Shown here in pieces: positions 18,105 to 27,018 of a DNA stretch of 64,000 nucleotides. The position numbers were made by a program, and so were the translations under genes. The stretch comes from Pedobacter frigiditerrae (GTDB lineage: Bacteria; Bacteroidota; Bacteroidia; Sphingobacteriales; Sphingobacteriaceae). The notes beneath the pieces were generated by a model. The model was not told where the DNA came from. It saw only the letters and a list, made by a program, of their open reading frames with translations, and did not search any database. The DNA is taken from NCBI RefSeq assembly GCF_004331645.1, contig NZ_SJSK01000005.1:186001-250000 (forward strand). Direction: 5' to 3'. The first letter of the stretch is position 1. Every line of letters starts with the position of its first letter.

Positions 18105-18299
18105 TTAGCTTCCCATTCCAATTGCGGTAAATAGTGGCTGGGACATGATTTCCAGGCCATGAACTTCATTGTTAACATGAGCAGCATCGATCAAGTTATT
18201 TGACTGGCTACCAGTCAGGGTAGGAACTTCGCAGTGCCTGGCATAAAACAACCTAAATTTTTTATATAAACCCGACAATTTGCGGGAATGGCTTGCCAC
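18105..18299 (-). pseudogene. Possible fragment of an HNH-type nuclease
   Basis: A GTG-started 64-aa frame containing FYARHCEVPTLTGSQSNN and LIDAAHV. The Cys, the LTGSQ turn and the DAAHV segment resemble the core of restriction-type HNH nucleases (CAVTG...LLDAAHI). The C-terminal half of the domain is not continuous. It lies in the RteC neighbourhood, which often belongs to conjugative elements. Low confidence. Confidence 0.25.
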
Positions 18300-18383
18300 A
18301 GTTCAGTCCAAATAACCAGCCGTTAGCTAAGGGGCATTTCGAATCACGTTTATCCACAAAATTTCGGAACAATACCCGCTCTT

Positions 18384-18629
18384 TCAGCACTGGTTTAAAA
18401 ATAGGTTGATGCTTGAGGTGTATCTAACCATAAACCACTCCTCAAAGACGCCATCCAATGCAGCAATCACCTCAAACAAAATACACTTCACGATATCGTG
18501 AAGTGTATTGGCCCTCCAAGTTGTATCGAACCAGCTCGCCCCCTCTAATGAAAATTCCCATTGAAAGCAGTCCACCTTGCCCAAAGCAAGGCTTAACAAA
18601 AACCAATCCACCAAGGCATCATAATTCAA
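18384..18629 (-). CDS. Possible 81-aa hypothetical protein after RteC
   Basis: An ATG-started frame beginning 12 bases after the rteC-like stop (MNYDALVDWFLLSLALGK...). It is rich in Trp, Phe and Leu and matches no family I know. It contains the 30-bp palindrome at 18480-18509. It could be a real small gene, a decayed gene or chance. The remaining gap 17941-18383 shows only the nuclease-like fragment. Confidence 0.25.
   Translation of the reverse strand: MNYDALVDWFLLSLALGKVDCFQWEFSLEGASWFDTTWRANTLHDIVKCILFEVIAALDGVFEEWFMVRYTSSINLFLNQC
18480..18509. repeat. Perfect 30-bp palindrome
   Basis: AATACACTTCACGAT at 18480-18494 is followed directly by its exact reverse complement at 18495-18509, with no loop. 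Such a long perfect palindrome is not expected by chance. It may be a recombination or transfer site, a binding site for a dimeric protein, or a strong transcript hairpin 130 bases downstream of RteC. There is no T-run on either side, so a simple terminator is unlikely. Confidence 0.8.
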
Positions 18630-18640
18630 AATTAAAAAAC

Positions 18641-19495
18641 CTACCTCATCGACATAGGCACATAAGCATCACCGTCATCAATTCTTTTGTTCACCATCCT
18701 TGCCATCTGATCCAAAAACCTAGTCTTCGACATCGACTTGCGTCTTTTAATTTCCGTAAAACGCCTAAAATACCTAGACAAATTAATCTGGAAACATTGC
18801 TCAAAGACATCCATTAGATCAGACAAGTCCACCTCCCCATCATTCACTTGCCTACAGTCAAACACCCCATAAATCAATTCAATCAAATTACAGCTGTCAC
18901 CTGTCCAACGTAATTCCCTCCCCTTCTTAGAACGCACCACCCCACTACCAGCCAACGACGGAACCTCCATCTCAGCAAGCACCAACTCCCTCAATCTCTC
19001 CAGCGCAATGAATTTTGAAAACAGGTAATCACCCAAAGTCGTGAACGAAGGATCCAAGGCAGGCAAGTCCGCTCCAACAATTCCAGCAACATCACCTCCA
19101 CGAACAAAATACAGCACATCCAGCTCCACTGCCCCCAACCGGTAATACTGGTACAAAAATGCATGCTGGTCAAAAAACCTCGAAATGTAATCCAATTGCC
19201 TGCGGTAAAAAGCATCCATCCCCTTACCCTTACGTAATGGCCTAGCCATCTCAAAACCATACCTTTCAGCAGCAAGCACCATCAGTGAATAAAACCTAGG
19301 CTTGACCACCTTAAAGAACAATACCTCTTCAGCCTGGGATACAAACCCAGATTCCAAAACCAATTCCTGCAATTTCCCCAATGAAGTCCGCACCGCGGTA
19401 AGCTCAGAACGCATCCGATCCAGCGGACCCAGTTCAACCAAATCCTCTAATTCCCTTTCCAGCTTTGATAAAAGCACCTCATATTTTTTCTCCAT
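18641..19495 (-). CDS. RteC-domain protein
   Basis: A 284-aa RteC-family protein (YRRQLDYISRFFDQHAFLYQYYRLG, LRWTGDSCNLIELIYGVFD, CFQINLSRYFRRFTEIKRRK). In CTnDOT-type conjugative transposons RteC is the DNA-binding activator of excision genes, and chromosomal relatives often mark integrated or remnant elements. No excisionase, integrase or mobilisation genes are nearby, so this may be an orphan. Its strand is G-rich, continuing the C-rich plus strand seen through 18.5-27 kb. Confidence 0.85.
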   Translation of the reverse strand: MEKKYEVLLSKLERELEDLVELGPLDRMRSELTAVRTSLGKLQELVLESGFVSQAEEVLFFKVVKPRFYSLMVLAAERYGFEMARPLRKGKGMDAFYRRQLDYISRFFDQHAFLYQYYRLGAVELDVLYFVRGGDVAGIVGADLPALDPSFTTLGDYLFSKFIALERLRELVLAEMEVPSLAGSGVVRSKKGRELRWTGDSCNLIELIYGVFDCRQVNDGEVDLSDLMDVFEQCFQINLSRYFRRFTEIKRRKSMSKTRFLDQMARMVNKRIDDGDAYVPMSMR

Positions 19496-19563
19496 GACAA
19501 TAAAAATTAAGTTTAAGAGAGCGAAATTGACAGGTTAAAATTCCGGACTTTTACCCCCTTTAG

Positions 19564-19581
19564 ACGTGAGGCTGCTCACGT
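19564..19581. promoter_or_regulatory. Hairpin/dyad ACGTGAG-GCTG-CTCACGT upstream of RteC
   Basis: A 7-bp perfect stem with a 4-base loop, 69 bases before the rteC-like ATG (minus strand). It could be an operator or a leader hairpin. The rest of the 430-base gap 19496-19925 shows no gene or other structure that I can support. Confidence 0.35.
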
Positions 19582-19925
19582 TTGAAAGTCATCGGCAACA
19601 GATACCATCGGGCGCGAAAAGAAAAATATTCCATAGTCGCCGTGACCATGATCACAAACACGCAACATCAACATACCAAGATGAATTGAACGGCCAAATG
19701 ATTGAAGATTCAATTCTCCCTGCTGTTTAATCCCCAACCCATAAATTCACCGGCCAATCATATCCCTATGGAGAAAGCACAATTAACCACTTGTTGCCCC
19801 TTCATTGTGGAAACAATCGATTAACCGACAAATGGGTCCTTTGATATCCTGAGTACCATACAAACAAAAAGCTGGAAGGCTTTCATAACCCCCAGCCCCT
19901 GTGAACATATATGCATTGGAACGGT

Positions 19926-20969
19926 TTATTGCTCTTGTTCGCCCACTATGATTTTTTTGAGTTTATCGAAGGACAGGGTACCATAAATCGACACGGCCGC
20001 GCTCCTTCCCGCTCCAGTGGTTTTCGGCCAATCTATGGCAACTCCAAACCCCTTGTCCAGGCTACCACCTTTAACCCTTGGGGCTCCATTGAACAGATTT
20101 ACCGCGAACCCAGGAAGCCAGTTTGATGAACCGTTCCCAAACCCATAGTACGATGCGTAAGGGGTTAGGTTCAGCCATTCAGTCACAAAAACGGGAAGTG
20201 AAGCCCGTAGGCGATATACCGTGGACCTCTTGAGCGAACCGATGTTTCCTAGCACATCACTTGAGGAAATTATGTTCGGATCGATATAGGTCTTTGTGGT
20301 CCTTCCCTGGTAGGGAATAAAAAGTTCAGAGTTATAGCTGTTGGACAGGTCGGCAGAGAAAGAGAGTGCCCAGCTCAGCTTGGAGAACGGCCCGGAATCA
20401 AACCCGTGCTTGTTGAACGCCGTAAAATGTCCGTGGATTCCATATACAAGCGGCCTATGGTTGGACTGCACTCTTGCCAAGGTATCATAAAGGTTGATAT
20501 CCTGGTATTCCCCGTACATACTAACGCCTGCTGAATAGGTAGAAAACAGTCCGCTAGCTGGAAGCTTGGTGATATCGTAAAAGGTATTCAGATTGCGCTG
20601 ATATCCCGCCTCCAGTCGGTAGGATGGCCTGACCAGCCCCTTCGAGATACTGAAGGGCTTTCCACCGTCGGTCCCGCTCCCCTGCACCTTACCTGTCATG
20701 CTCAGAGAATGGGACTTACCCACCGTCTTCTGGGCCTCATCACCATTGATATAATAAAACAACGGGGTTCCGATCACTTGGCTGTAGGTAACCTCAAGGG
20801 AGGTCTGAGTCGGGGTAAAGAGCGTCTGTATCGCGCCTCCCTTGTAAAACTCAAGCACATCCTTGCCCCTCGTATCTTGGATGAGCTTCTGCGCAAAGGC
20901 CGAATTACAGGTTAAAAGCGGCAATAGGCATACGATGGCCATGGTAAGGTTTAACTTGAGAGTTTTCAT
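19926..20969 (-). CDS. Exported outer-membrane-type hypothetical protein
   Basis: A 347-aa protein with a clear signal peptide (MKTLKLNLTMAIVCLLPLLTCNSAFAQ) and alternating beta-strand composition throughout (TSLEVTYSQVIG, LSWALSFSADLS, LRASLPVFVTEWLNLTPYASYYGFG), as in beta-barrel proteins. It ends with a charged tail rather than the usual aromatic residue. No family recognised. It is monocistronic. A TATTTTTG box about 50 bases before the ATG matches the -7 consensus but lacks a well-spaced TTG. Confidence 0.6.
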   Translation of the reverse strand: MKTLKLNLTMAIVCLLPLLTCNSAFAQKLIQDTRGKDVLEFYKGGAIQTLFTPTQTSLEVTYSQVIGTPLFYYINGDEAQKTVGKSHSLSMTGKVQGSGTDGGKPFSISKGLVRPSYRLEAGYQRNLNTFYDITKLPASGLFSTYSAGVSMYGEYQDINLYDTLARVQSNHRPLVYGIHGHFTAFNKHGFDSGPFSKLSWALSFSADLSNSYNSELFIPYQGRTTKTYIDPNIISSSDVLGNIGSLKRSTVYRLRASLPVFVTEWLNLTPYASYYGFGNGSSNWLPGFAVNLFNGAPRVKGGSLDKGFGVAIDWPKTTGAGRSAAVSIYGTLSFDKLKKIIVGEQEQ

Positions 20970-21304
20970 GTTCTAATCTAGATTTATGTAAAAGTTTAAA
21001 ATTTCTGCCAAAAATATTCACTGCCCACTACTCAACACAAAATATACGTTAACTGGGATAAAGCTAATAAATGCAGTGCTCATCATCAATACCCTTTTCA
21101 TTGCTGCCCATATTTCCTACACTAAGTTTAATAAGCCAAGTGTAATCCATGACTCATAAAGCAAATCCAAAGCCACATCAAAACAATCCTGTGCACCCAA
21201 GCAACCAAATATTGCCACAAAAAAACCCAAACCACAGGAACAAGCCCCCAATGACCATCGTTTAATAGACAACCTAAAGGAATAAAATCAAAAAGCCGAC
21301 ACCC
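20970..21304. other. 335-base intergenic region between divergent genes
   Basis: It holds the divergent starts of the outer-membrane protein (minus) and the Crp regulator (plus). It is strikingly poor in G on the plus strand and full of CCAAA/CAAACC words. I see no open frame, hairpin or consensus promoter apart from the partial -7 box before 20969. Confidence 0.4.
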
Positions 21305-21937
21305 ATGGAAACAACGAACGACACCAATTACCTGCTCCAGGTACTGGGCTCCATCACCCCACTACCAGCCCCATTCCAAGAAAGAATAACCGAACAAACC
21401 TTAACCGAAACCTTCAAAGCCAAGGAAATCCTCCTGCACCCAGGAGAAACGGCCCGAAGGATCTACTTCGTCAAAGAAGGATTCCTCCGAGCCTACTTCC
21501 TTGACCAGAACGGACACGAACACACCACCTGGTTCGTCTCCGCAGGAGACCTCATGATCTCCGTCTACTCCTTCTTCAGCCAAAGACCAGCCGAAGAATA
21601 CATCGAAGTATTGCAAGAAGCCACCCTCCAATCCCTCACCTGGCACCAACTCCAGTCCTATTACGCCGACTTCCGGGAAGGTAACCTCATCGGAAGGATC
21701 ATGACAGAAAGATACTACATCCTTTCCGAGGAACGCAGCATCTTTCTGCGCACCCAGTCACCCGAACAGCGCTACCAAGCCCTACTTCAACGACATCCAA
21801 ACATAGAACAACTCACCACCATACAAAATATCGCCTCCCACCTCTCCATGACAAGGGAAACCCTAAGCCGCCTACGCAGCAAGCTCCTCAGGTCAAACCA
21901 ACAAAGCCAAAAAACATCTCAAAAAACCACACCCTAA
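21305..21937 (+). CDS. Crp/Fnr-family transcriptional regulator
   Basis: A 210-aa regulator: cyclic-nucleotide-binding fold (ILLHPGETARRIYFVKEGFLRAYFLDQNG, WFVSAGDLMISVYSF) and C-terminal helix-turn-helix (TIQNIASHLSMTRETLSRLRSKLL). It is followed 11 bases later by the lipoprotein gene, suggesting one transcript. Its DNA is extremely G-poor and C-rich, giving Thr-, Gln- and Pro-rich ends. Effector and targets unknown. Confidence 0.85.
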   Translation: METTNDTNYLLQVLGSITPLPAPFQERITEQTLTETFKAKEILLHPGETARRIYFVKEGFLRAYFLDQNGHEHTTWFVSAGDLMISVYSFFSQRPAEEYIEVLQEATLQSLTWHQLQSYYADFREGNLIGRIMTERYYILSEERSIFLRTQSPEQRYQALLQRHPNIEQLTTIQNIASHLSMTRETLSRLRSKLLRSNQQSQKTSQKTTP

Positions 21938-21948
21938 AACCAGTCCAA

Positions 21949-23364
21949 ATGAAAAAGCACATCAAAACCATAGCCATCCTCATCTTACTGAGCAGCAGCT
22001 TCGCCTGCAAGAAGGAACAGCCCAACATCAAAGGCATCAACACCGCAACTCAAGCACCAATCCACGCAAAAACCCTAACCATCAGCGAAGCTGAAAGCTG
22101 GTTCAACCAACAAAAAGATACAATAATCACCAATAAACTACCCATCCGCTGGACCAAAGCAAAGAGCATCCCCACCAAAACAGGCAATAGGATCGTCATC
22201 CCGCTACCCGGACAGCCAACCATAAACAACCTCAAAATGGGCTACCGCCAGCTCTCCATTCAAAAAAACCCCACAACCAAAAAAATAGAAGGAAACTTCA
22301 TCGAGATCATCCCAGATTACCTCTACCACCAAGAAAAACAAAAAGTAAGTTCCAGCGACTTCACCGGCCAGATTCTCAGTTATAACCTCAACTACCAGCT
22401 CCAAGAAGGAAAAGTTTACCGAAACGGCAAACAGGTCGGAGAAATCCGTCCAACCACCACCCCTCAAACAAAACCAAACACATCAAACACAAATATCACA
22501 TTCAATCCTCTTCAATATCCCACCCAAGGCAGCAATGGAAAAACGATGCGAATGCAAGCCATCGAGTCCTGCATATGGGTACAAACCTATTATGTCGACG
22601 CACAGGATGAATTCCACGTGCTCAATACACAGGTCTGCCAGAACATCTACTTCGATGACGGCTATGGTGGTTACAATGACAGCGGCATCAACACCAACCC
22701 CAATCCCCCATCAGGAGGTGGAGGAGGTTCAACCAATACCAGCTCACCACCACCTCCCTCGAACATCCCAGGAGAAACCAGTCCAACGGTGGACCCAAAA
22801 AAAATGATGAAATGCTTTGAAAACGTAAAAACTGAAGGTGCAGCATTCCAGGTGAAGGTCATCGTCGTAGAACCCCTTCCCGGCACAACTTTCAATTACG
22901 GTCCCAACAGCTTTGGTCACGTCGCCATCCAGCTTACTAAAGTCAACGGCACGCAGTCAGTTACCCAAACGATTGGGTTTTACGGCACCGGTAATGGATT
23001 TGACAGGATGGTTTCCACATCACAGATCAAGAACAACGGTGACATGGAGTACAACCTTGATGCAAGTTTCTTCACCGATGCAGCCTCCTTCCAGAAGATA
23101 ATCGATTTTACCGCATCTCCCAAGTCAGGTTACCATTATATGGACTATAACTGTGCAGCCTTTGTATACGAGGCGGGACAGGTCGGTGGACTTGCCATTC
23201 CCAAACCCACCATACAGGTGGGAACCGCAGGACCAGGTGGTGCAGGTTATGCGATGACTCCTGCAGGTATGGCCAATGCCCTTCGTCAACAGAAAGCAAA
23301 CGGAGCAAAGAACATCCATGAAGGTGGTGGACAGACCCCTTCAAGCAAGGGTGAGTGTAATTAA
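21949..23364 (+). CDS. Lipoprotein with C-terminal permuted NlpC/P60-like domain
   Basis: A 471-aa lipoprotein (SSSFAC lipobox). Residues 25-215 form a domain with a SEAESWFNQQ start and a linker-like strand pattern seen in Bacteroidota lipoproteins. A Gly/Pro/Ser-rich linker follows (about 245-275). The C-terminal part has SFGHVAIQLTKV and later MDYNCAAFVYEAG, the His-before-Cys order of circularly permuted papain/NlpC folds (YiiX, LRAT and DUF4105 types). It could cleave peptide or acyl bonds at the surface. The next small gene might be its partner. The fold call is by motif only. Confidence 0.6.
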   Translation: MKKHIKTIAILILLSSSFACKKEQPNIKGINTATQAPIHAKTLTISEAESWFNQQKDTIITNKLPIRWTKAKSIPTKTGNRIVIPLPGQPTINNLKMGYRQLSIQKNPTTKKIEGNFIEIIPDYLYHQEKQKVSSSDFTGQILSYNLNYQLQEGKVYRNGKQVGEIRPTTTPQTKPNTSNTNITFNPLQYPTQGSNGKTMRMQAIESCIWVQTYYVDAQDEFHVLNTQVCQNIYFDDGYGGYNDSGINTNPNPPSGGGGGSTNTSSPPPPSNIPGETSPTVDPKKMMKCFENVKTEGAAFQVKVIVVEPLPGTTFNYGPNSFGHVAIQLTKVNGTQSVTQTIGFYGTGNGFDRMVSTSQIKNNGDMEYNLDASFFTDAASFQKIIDFTASPKSGYHYMDYNCAAFVYEAGQVGGLAIPKPTIQVGTAGPGGAGYAMTPAGMANALRQQKANGAKNIHEGGGQTPSSKGECN

Positions 23365-23394
23365 TTGAACGGTTATACGTTAAATAAACATCAA

Positions 23395-23718
23395 ATGAAA
23401 AGGACATTAAAGATAACTAGCATCATCATATTTGCACTTGTTGTGATCAGCAATACCCCACCGGTTCAATTTTTCGTGCTGGACAGATACACCTATAGAA
23501 ACCTTGACGACAGCTTTAGGTTTGAAGAAGAACCCGGCAGCCTATACTTCAAAACTTGCTTATCTCAATTCGAAACCTTCAAAAGAGAACACCCCCATAA
23601 CCCTAACAAAACCTTATACCGTAGCTTCACCATCAAACCTTGGCAATTCTGGGAATGGTGGCAATATATTGCCCATCCCAAGAGATTCACACTACCTTAC
23701 CTTGAACCAACAGACTAA
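23395..23718 (+). CDS. Small membrane-anchored protein
   Basis: A 107-aa protein with one N-terminal membrane segment (ITSIIIFALVVISNTPPVQFFVL) and an aromatic, proline-rich outer part ending KPWQFWEWWQYIAHPKRF. The ATG at 23395 is preferred over an earlier in-frame ATG at 23365 because it puts Lys-Arg just before the hydrophobic helix. It is 30 bases after the permuted NlpC-like lipoprotein and probably cotranscribed. No family recognised; a partner or inhibitor of that lipoprotein is possible. Confidence 0.6.
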   Translation: MKRTLKITSIIIFALVVISNTPPVQFFVLDRYTYRNLDDSFRFEEEPGSLYFKTCLSQFETFKREHPHNPNKTLYRSFTIKPWQFWEWWQYIAHPKRFTLPYLEPTD

Positions 23719-23723
23719 TCAAC

Positions 23724-23750
23724 AAGTGACCGGGCTACCCCTGGTCACTT
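23724..23750. terminator. Bidirectional terminator hairpin
   Basis: AAGTGACC (23724-23731) pairs with GGTCACTT (23743-23750) around an 11-base loop, between the convergent stops of the genes at 23718 and 23749. Confidence 0.6.
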
Positions 23751-24528
23751 ATTTCCCATTCCTGAACGCCAGCGGACTCATCCCCCTGAACCTGACAAAG
23801 TACATCCTAAAGTTCTGAGGCGATTTGAAGCCAAGCTCCATGGCAATTACCTTGATCGGTTCATCTGAGTACAGGAGCCTAAACTCGGCCTCACCTAACA
23901 ACCAATCCATCAACACTGCAAAAAAAGGCTTGCCTAAAAACCAGCTCCTGCATAGCCCATTGAGCCTACGAGGCGAAACTCCCATTCTTCTGGCATAAAA
24001 CTTTGTCGAACGTTCCTGACGAAAATTAAGGGCTAACAGCTCATTAAACTCCTCCATATCAGACCTAAGCTGTTTGCCTATCAATAAATTTGGCTCACAC
24101 TCAAGAACGTTCAGCATCAGTAGTGCAAAAAGCAATCTTGACCTTTCCAAGTTTGACCCCAACGCTAACTCCAATACCAATGACTGACAATCCCTTTGCA
24201 ACAAGGGAACTTGTCCTGCAGGCACGACCAACGAAAGCAAATCCCCTTTAAAAACACGGGCCTTGCCAAAAAGCGGATAACGAAGCAAAAACCAATCAAG
24301 CATTGTTTGCGAAAAACTAAGCGCATACCCAGATTCAATACCTCCATCCAGTATCTTAACTTCCGAAGCATCAAAAACAAATAGCACGCTACCTCCCCTG
24401 AAATTACTTACCTCGTCAAGAAAGCTAACTGTTCCCTCTCCCCTGAGTACGATCAGCACCAAAGGGCCCAACTTTTCGCAGGAGAATTTATTTGCCTTGC
24501 AATTTACCAGTTCTTCGATTTTGAGCAT
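23749..24528 (-). CDS. AraC-family transcriptional regulator
   Basis: A 259-aa regulator with an N-terminal cupin-like sensor (LVLIVLRGEGTVSFLDEV, GGSVLFVFDASEV) and a C-terminal double helix-turn-helix (YARRMGVSPRRLNGLCRSWF and IKVIAMELGFKSPQNFRMYFVRFRGMSPLAFR). Target genes are not evident; its neighbours are other regulators. The start is preceded by a 130-base gap to the LytTR gene, with no clear operon link. Confidence 0.85.
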   Translation of the reverse strand: MLKIEELVNCKANKFSCEKLGPLVLIVLRGEGTVSFLDEVSNFRGGSVLFVFDASEVKILDGGIESGYALSFSQTMLDWFLLRYPLFGKARVFKGDLLSLVVPAGQVPLLQRDCQSLVLELALGSNLERSRLLFALLMLNVLECEPNLLIGKQLRSDMEEFNELLALNFRQERSTKFYARRMGVSPRRLNGLCRSWFLGKPFFAVLMDWLLGEAEFRLLYSDEPIKVIAMELGFKSPQNFRMYFVRFRGMSPLAFRNGK

Positions 24529-24659
24529 AGTGAATAAACCACTAAAACTGCAAAACCCCTTCTTTTAACCGCCTACGGAAAGGCTGGAAACCCGCCAATG
24601 GTAGCAAAAGAGATGTGAATCGTCATTTCTCTGATCAATAACCCATGTCAGGTGTTGTT

Positions 24660-25562
24660 CTAGCCTAGGCGATACTTATCAAACACTTTCTTGAAGCCAT
24701 GGAAACGATCCCTGCTCACCAAAAGCGAAACCTCGATGGCCAGCCCCTCCCTTAATATTAAAAGACCCTGTCCGTTCCTTACCTTTTCATAACCCTTGAC
24801 TGCTGCAATGGAAAGCATCACTGACCTGCTGATCTGGTAAAACATACCAGGGTCCAGTATACCTGCAAGTTCCTGCATCTTATAGTCAATGATGAATTTC
24901 CTCCCATCCATCATCCAGACATAGCCCACATTTTCCTCCCGCTCGAAACAAATGACCTCCGAGGGAGAGATAGTGATCAATTTATTACCAAGCTTGGCAT
25001 CTAGGTCCCTCAAGTAGCCTTCCTTTCGTTCCATCATCTGGTAAAAACCCGAAAGTTCGCTACTGAGCCGCCTGTTTTGTATTGAACTGCGGATAAAGCT
25101 CTCGGCATAGAACCAAGCAATATAAAGAATGTTCATACAGAGCACCATCCACTTGGCAATGGGAAACTCAACTTCCATATACCCACTTGCATAAAAATCC
25201 TTACCGAAACCCCAGAAATAACACCTAACCGAAATGTAGATCAAGAAAAGGATCAGGCAGATCCCCAGCACAAACTGCATCGCGATCCGGTGCGGAAGCC
25301 TCGTCATCCAGGGCAACCACCTATCCAAGCGCCTGGTCACAAAGTGCACCAACCACATCACCAACACTGCAACCGAAACACTAAAGACAAAGGCAACCCA
25401 GTAATTCAACTGCTGCAAAATCTGCCACACCGATTTTGGTTGCCCTTCGGTGATGATCAAATGGGAAACAACCACCGAAAGCAAAAGGCGGTACCTCCAA
25501 TGTAAATACTTGATCGGCGCCTCTATTAAAACATTATCATCGTCATTATATCCTTCTACCAT
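24660..25562 (-). CDS. Membrane LytTR-type DNA-binding regulator
   Basis: A 300-aa protein with four predicted membrane helices (roughly 27-45, 50-76, 88-112, 130-155) followed by a coiled linker and a LytTR domain (SPSEVICFEREENVGYVWM, KMQELAGILDPGMFYQISRS, LLVSRDRFHGFKKVFDKY). It therefore joins a membrane sensor to a DNA-binding domain without a receiver. Such one-component LytTR proteins are common in Bacteroidota. Signal and targets unknown. Confidence 0.85.
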   Translation of the reverse strand: MVEGYNDDDNVLIEAPIKYLHWRYRLLLSVVVSHLIITEGQPKSVWQILQQLNYWVAFVFSVSVAVLVMWLVHFVTRRLDRWLPWMTRLPHRIAMQFVLGICLILFLIYISVRCYFWGFGKDFYASGYMEVEFPIAKWMVLCMNILYIAWFYAESFIRSSIQNRRLSSELSGFYQMMERKEGYLRDLDAKLGNKLITISPSEVICFEREENVGYVWMMDGRKFIIDYKMQELAGILDPGMFYQISRSVMLSIAAVKGYEKVRNGQGLLILREGLAIEVSLLVSRDRFHGFKKVFDKYRLG

Positions 25563-25763
25563 GGTGCAAAAGAAACATTTTTTTTAACCATCGACAATAA
25601 ATTTTTAACAAGCTAGCCACAGAGCCCTACCGTTCAACCCTTAAAGCCGACCAGTCACCACAAAATCAGCCTTAGCACTATCAAAACGCATTATCCTGCG
25701 ACTAATATTGCTGGCACAACCGGTAAAGGCTACCGGTATTTTTAACTATATACTTATCGTAAA

Positions 25764-26180
25764 ATGAACAAATTCCCATTCACAAGCGCAGGTCTGACCG
25801 ACCTATTGACCCAATTATTTGCCCTACCAGATGCTGAGCTACAGGTTCAGGCCGATGCCATAGGCAATGACTTCCGTGGTTTCACAGTCGAACATTTTGA
25901 GCTATCAGCTACCCAAGTCAATTTCCTCAACTCACTCGATGAAAGATTTGTCACTACCGCAGCAAGAGACTGCAAAGACTTCGTGCAAAGGCGCAAGATG
26001 ATCGGTCTGATCAAGGAGGAAACACCCGCAGGTAGAAATGGAACCCAAAGTGCGGATGGCGACGACAGGGGAAAATTACTGGACTTAGACAAGGCAGCGG
26101 TGAGCAGCTTTTCAGAAGAAGAAGGATTTCAGGAAAGCGAACGCCTTAACTTCGTGATCACCTACCCCATACAAAATTGA
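25764..26180 (+). CDS. Hypothetical protein, 138 aa
   Basis: A soluble, acidic protein (MNKFPFTSAGLTDLLTQLFALPDAELQVQADAIG) with no signal peptide or membrane segment. It has a short helical N-terminal half and an Asp/Glu/Ser-rich C-terminal half. I do not recognise the family. It precedes the CRP-like/MauE/peptide group with a terminator hairpin directly after it, so it is a separate transcript. The N-terminal style (helical, ADAIGNDFRGF then NSLDERF) recalls small Pedobacter proteins found near MauE loci. Confidence 0.6.
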   Translation: MNKFPFTSAGLTDLLTQLFALPDAELQVQADAIGNDFRGFTVEHFELSATQVNFLNSLDERFVTTAARDCKDFVQRRKMIGLIKEETPAGRNGTQSADGDDRGKLLDLDKAAVSSFSEEEGFQESERLNFVITYPIQN

Positions 26181-26186
26181 ACATCC

Positions 26187-26220
26187 AGACCTGCCCAGTC
26201 AAACCGACCAGGGCAGGTCT
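26187..26220 (+). terminator. Hairpin after the 138-aa gene
   Basis: AGACCTGCCC (26187-26196) pairs perfectly with GGGCAGGTCT (26211-26220), starting six bases after the stop at 26180. The GC-rich 10-bp stem is strong; the T-run is absent (TCATAC follows). Confidence 0.6.
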
Positions 26221-26274
26221 TCATACAGTCACCGCAAACACCGATAACAAGGAAGAAGCTCTCAGACAAGAGGT

Positions 26275-26856
26275 ATGGAAGAGAACCCACAACAGTTAAA
26301 GACCAGCTTACAAACCCTTGGCCCGTTGCAGCCAGAAGCCTGGCTGCAGATTCTGCAACACCAAAAAACCATACCCCTCAATCCAGGAGAAAGCCTAGTC
26401 AGAAAAGAAGGTATGCTTGCCTATCTCAGCAATGGCATTCTAAAAGAATACGATGCGAGTAACCGCAAAAACCCCTCGATCATTAACTTCATCAAGAAGG
26501 GCCAACCCATCATCACCCGAAGACAAAACCAGGTCTATTACCTCAAGGCATGCACCTCTTGCCTAGTACTATACTGGGAAAGCAACGACATCAAAACCCT
26601 TCACCAAACTTTTGCAGAACTGGAACACATCTACAGGTCGCTCTGTGCCCAATATGACACCTCCATTGCCTTTCGCGGGCTGCTCCTAGAGGAAAAGTCG
26701 GCCATCCGCAAAATCCAGCTATTCATCAGCACTAACCGCGACATCCTTCCCCAGCTGAAAAAAAAGGACATGGCCAACTATCTCAATCTTGACTATGACT
26801 ACTTTGTCCGCAACTTCCACGGCCTGATCACCCTTGCCGGCATTGCCCTCCTATAA
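26275..26856 (+). CDS. Cyclic-nucleotide-binding-like regulator
   Basis: A 193-aa protein with a CRP-like jelly roll (KTIPLNPGESLVRKEGMLAYLSNGILKEYDA) and a C-terminal helical part (LKKKDMANYLNLDYDYFVRNFHGLI) in the place of the usual helix-turn-helix. The recognition helix is atypical and lacks the usual Arg-rich TRETLSR-type pattern, so DNA binding is uncertain. It sits upstream of the MauE group but is separated from it by a strong terminator. Confidence 0.7.
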   Translation: MEENPQQLKTSLQTLGPLQPEAWLQILQHQKTIPLNPGESLVRKEGMLAYLSNGILKEYDASNRKNPSIINFIKKGQPIITRRQNQVYYLKACTSCLVLYWESNDIKTLHQTFAELEHIYRSLCAQYDTSIAFRGLLLEEKSAIRKIQLFISTNRDILPQLKKKDMANYLNLDYDYFVRNFHGLITLAGIALL

Positions 26857-26920
26857 CCCCTTAATCAAAAAACAACCAAAATCCCGGCTTCATTCCAAAC
26901 TGAAACTAAATCATACCGTA

Positions 26921-26944
26921 AAAAACTGCTTTTAAGCAGTTTTT
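26921..26944 (+). terminator. Intrinsic terminator
   Basis: AAAAACTGCTT (26921-26931) pairs with AAGCAGTTTTT (26934-26944) and is followed by more T-rich sequence. The A-tract/U-tract arrangement works in both directions. Confidence 0.8.
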
Positions 26945-26985
26945 CTTACCCTAATTTCACAGTTCCAACATCCATCCCGCTACCC

Positions 26986-26993
26986 TAAATTTG
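26986..26993 (+). promoter_or_regulatory. -7 promoter box before the MauE gene
   Basis: TAAATTTG matches the Bacteroidota TAnnTTTG -7 box exactly, 25 bases before the ATG at 27019 and after the terminator at 26921. The TTG expected 19 bases upstream is not present (TCC instead), so strength is uncertain. Confidence 0.45.
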
Positions 26994-27018
26994 ACCTGAA
27001 AGAAACAACAAAGTTCCG

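Noticed and set aside
18105..19495. RteC region as an intact conjugative transposon
   Set aside because: No RteA/B, excision, mobilisation or transfer genes are present; only RteC and weak fragments.
23504..23818. 104-codon plus-strand frame crossing a terminator
   Set aside because: It overlaps the better-supported small membrane gene, the terminator and the AraC gene in another frame; no protein-like motif.
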